The notes beneath the pieces were generated by a model. That model was not told the DNA's origin. It did no database searches and worked only from the letters and a program-made list of their open reading frames with translations. Shown piece by piece: positions 49,875 to 56,707 of a stretch of 56,707 nucleotides of DNA. The position numbers and the translations under genes are program-made. The stretch covers positions 12,393,568 through 12,450,274 of the forward strand of contig CM022666.1 in the NCBI GenBank assembly GCA_012295275.1. Reading direction: 5' to 3'. The stretch is from Chrysomallon squamiferum. Lineage: Eukaryota > Mollusca > Gastropoda > Neomphalida > Peltospiridae. The first letter of the stretch is position 1; every line of letters starts with the position of its first letter.

Positions 49875-51063
49875 CATATGAACAATGACTGGTAGTCCGC
49901 TCGCGGCAGAAGTCAAAAACTTGAAATCACTGAAATTTATTATTATTATTTATTTATTTATTAAATAAATAAATAAAACATTCTTTAAAAGTAATCTTTA
50001 ACAAAAACAATTAACTTCAGCAGGGGTTCTGTTGTCTTTTGTAGAGCACATCGACCTCTAGGTAATACCAGATTAATGGGTGTCAGTTCATGTTTGTCTA
50101 GTTCTGATACACGGACAACAGCCACTCTAAAACCAATACCATACTAATCTGTCTGTAATCATTTCTACCTCTTATGTTAACTAGAACTAATTACATTGTA
50201 TAAAACTCTCTATAAAAATCCTTTATGCATACTCAAGACATTAATAATAATTAAACCATAAGCACATTAAATACATGTATACATGCACTTCCTGAAATTG
50301 TTATTGATACTTGGTTATCTTGATAACATAAATATATCACTCAGACATTCAAAGAAAAGAATAACTTTTTTGATAAAAACACAATTACTAGCACATGTAA
50401 ACTAAGAGTTACACATAAATATAAGACATGCAGTATTGTAAGTAGTGACGTCAGTAACACTCATCCCACATGACCAGTGTCGCCACCTGAACAGAAATAA
50501 TACGTATCAGCTGTGTTAACTGAAGAAAAAAAATCAGTTTATTAATCATGTTTATTTTTAAATATATTTTCATGAGAAAACTAATACAAATCCCATTAAT
50601 TTATTACAAATTGTGACCACTGTTACTTAAAGTAATGCCAACACATTTAATACATTGTGCGCTAGCATATTCAAATTAAATTAAAGTCCACTAGTAAAAT
50701 ATAATTATTGTCTCATCTTTAATATGTAATATTTTAATTATCCCTTTTCAGTAGACATATTAAAATGAAAGCAGCAAATCTAAATTAATTACTGATCTTA
50801 GCAGATCTGTAGCACATAAGTGAAAATTAACTGTTAATCAAATATAAAAATGCTTACCTTCACTAGCAATTGTTTAAGGTCCTGCAATGTCAAAGGCCAC
50901 AGTTCAAAGATCTCTGAGAATGTTCCCATTAAATTCCAGACAGCAGTTGCCATATATGGTCATGTCACGTGACTATACAGTCCCAAGTGCTAACGAAACC
51001 TCTTAATCTATCTTGCTAGCAATTGCTCACCATTAATTACTTTATAACATTATATACTGGCCT
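49791..51063. other. 3' flank of C8, duplicate of 25723-27010
   Basis: No gene. Poly-A at 49847-49873, the phrase CATCGACCTCTAGG, and a dispersed GACGTCA element at 50350-50525, in the same order as after C5. Confidence 0.65.
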
Positions 51064-51548
51064 TTATACAATAAGAAGCAATGGCTATTATTTCTATATT
51101 ATAGTAAATACTGGTGTTATTTCCCTTGTTCCTCCAGCCTCGTTCTCTGCAGATTTAGCTTTATACAATAAGAAGCAATGGCTATTATTTCTATATTATA
51201 GTAAATACTGGTGTTATTTCCCTTGTTCCTCCAGCCTCGTTCTCTGCAGATTTAGCTTTATACAATAAGAAGCAATGGCTATTATTTCTATATTATAGTA
51301 AATACTGGTGTTATTTCCCTTGTTCCTCCAGCCTCGTTCTCTGCAGATTTAGCTTTATACAATAAGAAGCAATGGCTATTATTTCTATATTATAGTAAAT
51401 ACTGGTGTTATTTCCCTTGTTCCTCCAGCCTCGTTCTCTGCAGATTTAGCTTTATACAATAAGAAGCAATGGCTATTATTTCTATATTATAGTAAATACT
51501 GGTGTTATTTCCCTTGTTCCTCCAGCCTCGTTCTCTGCAGATTTAGCT
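51064..51548 (+). repeat. 97-bp minisatellite, 5 apparently identical units
   Basis: Units start at 51064, 51161, 51258, 51355 and 51452, each opening TTATACAATAAGAAGCAATG. No difference between units was noticed. Related single copies lie at about 11515 and 28200, so the array is a local and recent expansion. Confidence 0.95.
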
Positions 51549-51576
51549 TTTTTCAAACAAAAACGATAAAGCTTAC

Positions 51577-51671
51577 ATCAATCAATAAAAACAGGTTTTC
51601 TACATAAGTGAGATGATCTAAATTCGAATTAAGCTCAAGAACAAGGTCTTCTATTTGGCTATCAGTTCTTC
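51577..51671 (-). pseudogene. MAEMN-gene second-exon relic, copy 4
   Basis: Minus strand, after TTTTAG. The frame reads S-Q-I-E-D-L-V-L-E-L-N-S-N-L, then Y-V-E-N-L-F-L-L-I-D, and ends at GTAAGC. The reading frame is open and both splice sites are plausible. Confidence 0.45.
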
Positions 51672-51679
51672 CTAAAATG

Positions 51680-51752
51680 TATATTATATTATATTATATT
51701 ATATTATATTATATTATATTATATTATATTATATTATATTATATTATATTTA
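51680..51752. repeat. (ATATT)n pentanucleotide repeat
   Basis: About 14 units, the inverse of 44395-44475. Confidence 0.9.
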
Positions 51753-52129
51753 AGAAAATTCAAGACAAATAGTTTTATAATTAGGACGACGATAATTTGT
51801 ATTCAACTTCAAAATAAATACACCGTTCGCGTGATCTCTCTATCTCCCTGTCTCTCTGATCGCATTGGCATCACCAAATCAGCGATCAGTACTTGTCAGC
51901 TTGTTAAAAACGCGGTTAGATGTGCCGTTCACATCTATAACTTTAATACCTACTAAAAACTATTTTAAAAAATCGTATAATCCAACTAATAAACTAAAAT
52001 AGTTCATTTTGCATTTGTCAGCATAAACATATTGTTAAAATTAAATAGATTCCAATAAAATCATTTAAATGCTGAATTCTAAATAAATTATAAATACGGA
52101 CCATTATGTTGTTCTTGTTCAGTAAACGA

Positions 52130-52261
52130 AGCTTTTCTCGATTTCTTGGCAATTCGCGGTTTTCGGATGAACTACTTCGCACGATCTAAATCATACTTTT
52201 CCAGTGCAGAGGCACTTACATCATTTCCCACCATTTCTGAGTCGACATTCATTTCAGCCAT
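52130..52261 (-). pseudogene. MAEMN-gene first-exon relic, copy 4
   Basis: Minus-strand ATG at 52259-52261. The frame reads M-A-E-M-N-V-D-S-E-M-V-G-N-D-V-S-A-S-A, then D-L-D-R-A-K and a TAG where copy 2 has Ser. After the stop the frame continues F-I-R-K and K-K-S-R-K, a basic stretch. The second exon is at 51577-51671. Confidence 0.5.
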
Positions 52262-52464
52262 TGCTTAAGCACCTTGAACGTTAAAAAAAATAAAGCGTCT
52301 ATTTATGTTGACGTTTGTGAGTTGTTGTTTTTTAAACAATGCGATGACGTTATTGCTTTGTGCGGTCAAAGCATTGGTTTGAAAGAAAAGAATAACAACA
52401 ACAACAACAAAAACAAAAAAAATCAATCTTTTATTTATCTTATTATTATTATTGTAGATGTTGC

Positions 52465-52466
<2 letters not shown>

Positions 52467-52534
<68 letters not shown>

Positions 52535-52625
52535 TTAGTTCTTTTAACGTATCATATTTATTTATTTGCGAAAAACATTGAAGACTTATCCAGACAAATT
52601 TCCATTGTAATAATAATAATAATAA

Positions 52626-52656
<31 letters not shown>

Positions 52657-52703
52657 AAGAAGAAGAAGAAGAAGAAGAAGAAAAAGAAGAAGAAGAAGAA
52701 GAA
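52467..52703 (+). repeat. (ATT)n and (AAG)n microsatellites
   Basis: ATT run at 52467-52534 and AAG run at 52628-52702. Long poly-Ile and poly-Arg frames here are artefacts. Confidence 0.95.
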
Positions 52704-52734
52704 TAGTAAGCAATAATAATAATTTATTTTTTAC

Positions 52735-52935
52735 ATACACACACTCATAAACACACATCGAAACACATATACATACACACAGACATACATATTCATGACA
52801 AATACACACATGCACACTCATACACACACATATACAAACATGCACACACAGACACACATGCACAGAGACATACACAAACATGCACACACAGACACACATA
52901 CACACACACACACATATATATATACACACACGCAT
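52735..52935. repeat. Imperfect (CA)n tract
   Basis: CACA, CATACA and CAGACA variants over 200 bases. Confidence 0.9.
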
Positions 52936-53489
52936 AGACACACATACATAACGTTACTTGTCTAAACGTTGTAAACTTTATGTATTGACTAATCCATTAT
53001 TTGAAAGATAAATGATTATTTATTTTTTCAGTGTAACTTAATATTTTTTTTTAACATCTCTCGGAACTTACTAAATGTGTACTGAAATTTTGTTATATTG
53101 TGTTTCCTTTCTTTTTTCTTTCTTATTTAATATCTAATTTATTGAGATTTATACCTCTGTTTGAATTTAGAAAACCTGATATAAATTTGTAATCAGTGAA
53201 AAATAAACTTATAAAATAAAATTCTACAACCAGTCAGCATCTAAGAATCTGTGCCAGAATTATAATTAACAAGTTAATCAGTTTTAATTAGTTTTAATTA
53301 GTTTTAATTCAAATTTCTGAATTATCGTTCATATGAATGGAGTGTAAAGCCCTGATTTTTCTGTGATGATATTCTAGTTAAAATCTTCATCAGTGATGGA
53401 TTTAATAGATCGGATAATCGCGTATATCGAACAAATAACATCATCAAAAATAAAATGACAGTAACAAAACAACAACCACGAAACTGTCG

Positions 53490-53601
<112 letters not shown>

Positions 53602-53667
53602 TTTCATCTAAACCTTGTATTCTGCTTTCATACAAAACTTTTGACACTGCAAAAAAAAAAAACAAGA

Positions 53668-53769
53668 AAAAAAAGACTTGTAGATTTAGCGGGTCATATT
53701 TTGATTAAAGAATTTCAAGTCGAGATGGAAGTTGTCCCCATTGAACCCTCCTGCTTTCGACGCCCATGA
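53668..53769 (+). pseudogene. Conserved short coding-like block, copy 3
   Basis: Reads K-R-L-V-D-L-A-G-H-I-L-I-K-E-F and E-P-S-C-F-R-R-P then TGA, like the copy at 13400. Confidence 0.3.
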
Positions 53770-53879
53770 CTGCTACTGTACATTTCTTTTTACACTTCTT
53801 ATCGTATGCAAATATCAAGCAAACCACAAGTTAAGTTTTTTATCCACTTTATTCATGTCTGTTTTATTTATTTTTTAAA

Positions 53880-53912
<33 letters not shown>

Positions 53913-54028
53913 GTTCAGTGGTTTCAAGTTTTTGTACAGTCTGAGTAGTTTTGGCTTCTGCCACCAACTGACCTGTTGATCATAGACCACCAATACTATT
54001 TTTGAATTCTCCTAGTTCAACTCAGAAT

Positions 54029-55475
54029 TTATTGGTCCATGCCACAGCTCATTTCCATATCTTCTACAGTCCAAGGACAGTCAGATGCCCATGCAAGTGA
54101 CTTGCAGAACTCGGCCACTCCTTTTAACTTTAGCTGTTTTGCCTTTATAGGATCGTGACACGAGCCTGGAAATAATCCAGGGCCCCTCTGTGCCTTACCA
54201 CTCACCTCTGTAGAGAATAGATTATAGTAGTAGTAGTAGTAATAATAGTAGTAGTAGTAGTGGTGGTGGTGGTGGTGGTGGTGGAAATGAATAAACAGCT
54301 GTACTAGTTGCAGTAGCAGTAGTAGAAATAGTGATAGCAGTAGTTGAAGAAGTAGCAGTAGAGTCTGTACTAACAGTGGTAGTGGCCGGAGCAATAACAG
54401 AAGTAGCAATTGTAGTAGTAGTGGTAGTAGTAGTAATAATAGTTTTGCTAGCAGTTTGAAAGTACACGGAATGTATTTGTATTATTTCTCTTGTTAATAT
54501 AATATAAGTGTCAACTCACGGCTACAATCACCGGTGGTGTCAGGAGTCCAACTAAACTTTAGATATGGACATTTTACCATGCCTAACAGACCTATGTCTG
54601 AGGGTCCCATTTTATAGTACTCGTTGCAGAAAACCATGCACACTGTCCTACCTATACATAGCAGAGCTCCATTATATGGTGCTGGAAGGACGTCGCACAG
54701 AGGAACTGAAAAATATATAGTGTGTATGTATATCTGTGTATGAACATAATACATACATACATACATATATACATGTACAATGCCATAAGGCTAGTTAGGA
54801 GGCAGACATCAGAGATGTAGATTATTTTGTCCATTAAGGATTTAAAGTAATAATAAGAGGAAAATATACCGCTAACCGTTCATTCTTCATGATAGTTTAT
54901 AATCAATTCAGTGTTAGATTATAACCAGTTTGTTTTCGACACTAACAGTACAATTATCAGTAAATCTAAAGCAATTTTCATCAAAATTATCTGATAAGAA
55001 AAAGAAAAAAGGAAATCGGCATTTATTTATTTATTATTGGGGCACAAAATAGTCCCGCACTGGACCTGCATACATACATAAATACATATATAAAAAAGTA
55101 TCTCTTTACAATCATATATACAGAACCAAGAAGAAATAGCCATTTACAATTCGAAATAGATATTTAATATATGTACCTGGACATTGAGGAGTTTCCTCTC
55201 CATCCAACACCCATTCAAGTTTACGATCTGTCTTAGAACCTTTGTTAACACACTTTGCCGCCTTGGTACCGACTATAGGATACGATTCAAAGCAGCGCAA
55301 GGTACAGTGTGAGCCTATGACGTGTTTCATGTCACAAATAAACATCATGTTGGACGTAACAAATGTAGGTTTGCTGCACTCCACCACTGTATAAGATAAA
55401 TATAAATCAGTGAATGAATAGGTAACCTACAAAAGCATCAACAGTAACAATATAATAATAATAATAATAATAATA

Positions 55476-55529
<54 letters not shown>

Positions 55530-56393
55530 ACAGAGTATGATAATGATGATTTAATGATAAATAATAATGATGATGCTGATTTTAATTATCGTGTGATGAT
55601 AATGATGATGATAATAATGTGACAATGATGATAATTTACATATGATATGAATTATTGTCTTCTAATCTATAACATGCTGCTTCTTAATTAATATCATTTT
55701 TTATACTAAACCAAATTTTACACCTTATCTGTGAAATGTTTAGAGACAGCAGATAACAAGTCATTGCAATCATACTTACAGTTGATTATTACAAAGAATC
55801 TACAAGTAATAGAGTTTCCGCTCAAGTCTTTCGCCCGGTACACGATGGTTGTAGTTCCAGAAAATTCGGAACCAGAAGGGGGTCCCTCTGTTTGACTTAG
55901 TGTGATGTCTTTTGAGTTTGTGTCAATCTTTATTTCTGGCCAAGTAACTACTGCCGAAAAGCTTTTGTCTTCATTTTCCGCAGTAAGATTCTTCTGTGGG
56001 CAGTTTATAAACGACAGTCGAATTCCTGATATATATTAAATATACATATTATGTAATCAGGAATACTATTTATATGTGTACCGATATATACATTGTTATT
56101 AAAGACGGTAGTTCACTCAAAACAATCCAGTAAAACCGAAGCATCACCGAAGGTATATATAATGATATATTTTTTTGCATATCTCACTCACAAACAGCTT
56201 ACAGTGTTCATGGAGCGGTTATTAATTTATTAGTTTTGTCATCACTCAGTGTAATGTTGTTAGTGTGAAGGTCACTGATCTTCCTTTTATGATTGGTGTC
56301 GTGATATCGCAGGTTACTTGGCAAATGTATTTTGTGTATATGAATGTGTCACTATAAAATATAATAATAATAATAATAATAGTAATAGTAATA

Positions 56394-56446
<53 letters not shown>

Positions 56447-56707
56447 TTAATAATAATAAATAAAATAAAATATAAGTATATTACCGCTAATAATGATTGT
56501 GAAGTTGCAGAACAGAGTTTCATTCAGCTCACTGTTGGCCATGTATTTGATCGACACTGTGCCGACTCCCATTAACGATCCTGGTTTGGGTCCTTCCATT
56601 TGCTCAACAGTCAAATCTCCCACGTCAGCTCTGGCCTGCACATCCGGCCATCCAACACTAACTTTTTTGCCCTCAATCGTTTTAATCCTCATAACTGGCT
56701 CAGGACA
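54029..56707 (-). CDS. C9: 3' part of a secreted HYR/CCP gene (exons 8-12, continues off the right edge)
   Basis: Minus-strand exons: 56485-56707 (HYR3, first 26 bases beyond the window), 55780-56025 (HYR4), 55177-55386 (CCP2), 54520-54705 (CCP3), 54029-54207 (C-terminal module, ending M-D-Q). All five are open, have normal lengths and GT-AG sites, and join in phase 1, with no lesion seen. CCP3 has P-Y-N-G in place of P-H-N-G and diverges from other copies more than the other exons do. This may be a functional gene. It is convergent with C7 and shares its 3' flank in inverted orientation. Confidence 0.8.
54215..54470 (-). repeat. Imperfect (ACT)n tract, C9 intron 11
   Basis: AGT/GGT triplets on the plus strand, as in the other copies. 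Confidence 0.8.
55450..55528. repeat. (AAT)n(ATT)n microsatellite, C9 intron 9
   Basis: AAT units then ATT units, able to fold back on themselves. It stands at the place of the ATT run in C3, C5 and C8. Confidence 0.9.
56358..56447 (-). repeat. (ATT)n microsatellite, C9 intron 8
   Basis: AAT run on the plus strand just past the HYR3 donor. Confidence 0.9.

Noticed and set aside
51023-51268. Frame with an internal protein repeat
   Set aside because: It is the translation of the 97-bp minisatellite, and the period is not a multiple of three.
51064-51548. CRISPR-like array
   Set aside because: Units are contiguous with no spacers and the DNA is eukaryotic.
52274-52750. 158-residue frame with poly-Ile and poly-Arg
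   Set aside because: It crosses ATT and AAG microsatellites.

Overview
The window looks like animal nuclear DNA, most probably from a mollusc and perhaps a gastropod. It is AT-rich, its genes are split into many small exons with GT-AG introns, and it is unusually loaded with di-, tri- and tetranucleotide microsatellites. It carries decayed Tc1, hAT, Tigger and THAP-type DNA transposons. Two interspersed fragments (near 27.55 kb and 32.53 kb) resemble a repeat common in gastropod and bivalve genomes. No species name can be supported from the sequence alone. One 200-base assembly gap lies at 4008-4207.

Almost everything that codes belongs to ONE gene family present nine times, called copies C1-C9 here. 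The full-length gene has 12 exons: exon 1 (MAE or MAQ), exon 2 (hydrophobic signal peptide plus a Cys-x2-Cys segment), exon 3 (Cys-x3-Cys, N-glycosylation sites), a 20-nt microexon 4 ending in a furin-type R-x-K-R site, then one domain per exon: HYR1, HYR2, CCP1, HYR3, HYR4, CCP2, CCP3, and a short Cys-containing C-terminal module. All introns from exon 4 onward are phase 1. The predicted product is a secreted protein of about 671 residues whose N-terminal Cys-rich segment of roughly 40 residues could be released by furin.

Layout: C1 (-, exons 1-3 only, runs off the left edge, 281-1254); C2 (+, pseudogene, 2571-3509); gap; C3 (+, best copy, 4208-10758, exon 1 and half of exon 2 lost in the gap); convergent to C4 (-, 13796-20507, all 12 exons recognisable, HYR3 damaged); C5 (+, pseudogene, 21779-25722); C6 (-, single HYR2 exon, 29037-29265); a transposon-rich stretch 26-33 kb; C7 (+, 33520-42268, all 12 exons, two single-base frameshifts); C8 (+, 5'-truncated pseudogene, 45326-49790); C9 (-, exons 8-12, runs off the right edge, 54029-56707). 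C3/C4 and C7/C9 are convergent pairs whose 3' flanks are inverted repeats of each other; C8 sits between the arms of the second. Bases 1-2380 and 19185-21640 are a near-identical direct duplication.

Between the copies lie relics of a second, unrecognised short gene (first exon beginning MAEMN, four copies) carried along with the amplification, a 53-bp minisatellite (8 units) and a 97-bp minisatellite (5 apparently identical units). The picture is a fast birth-and-death cluster of secreted HYR/CCP proteins. The domain logic (HYR-HYR-CCP) recalls SVEP1/polydom-type extracellular adhesion or complement-like proteins, but function cannot be read from the sequence.
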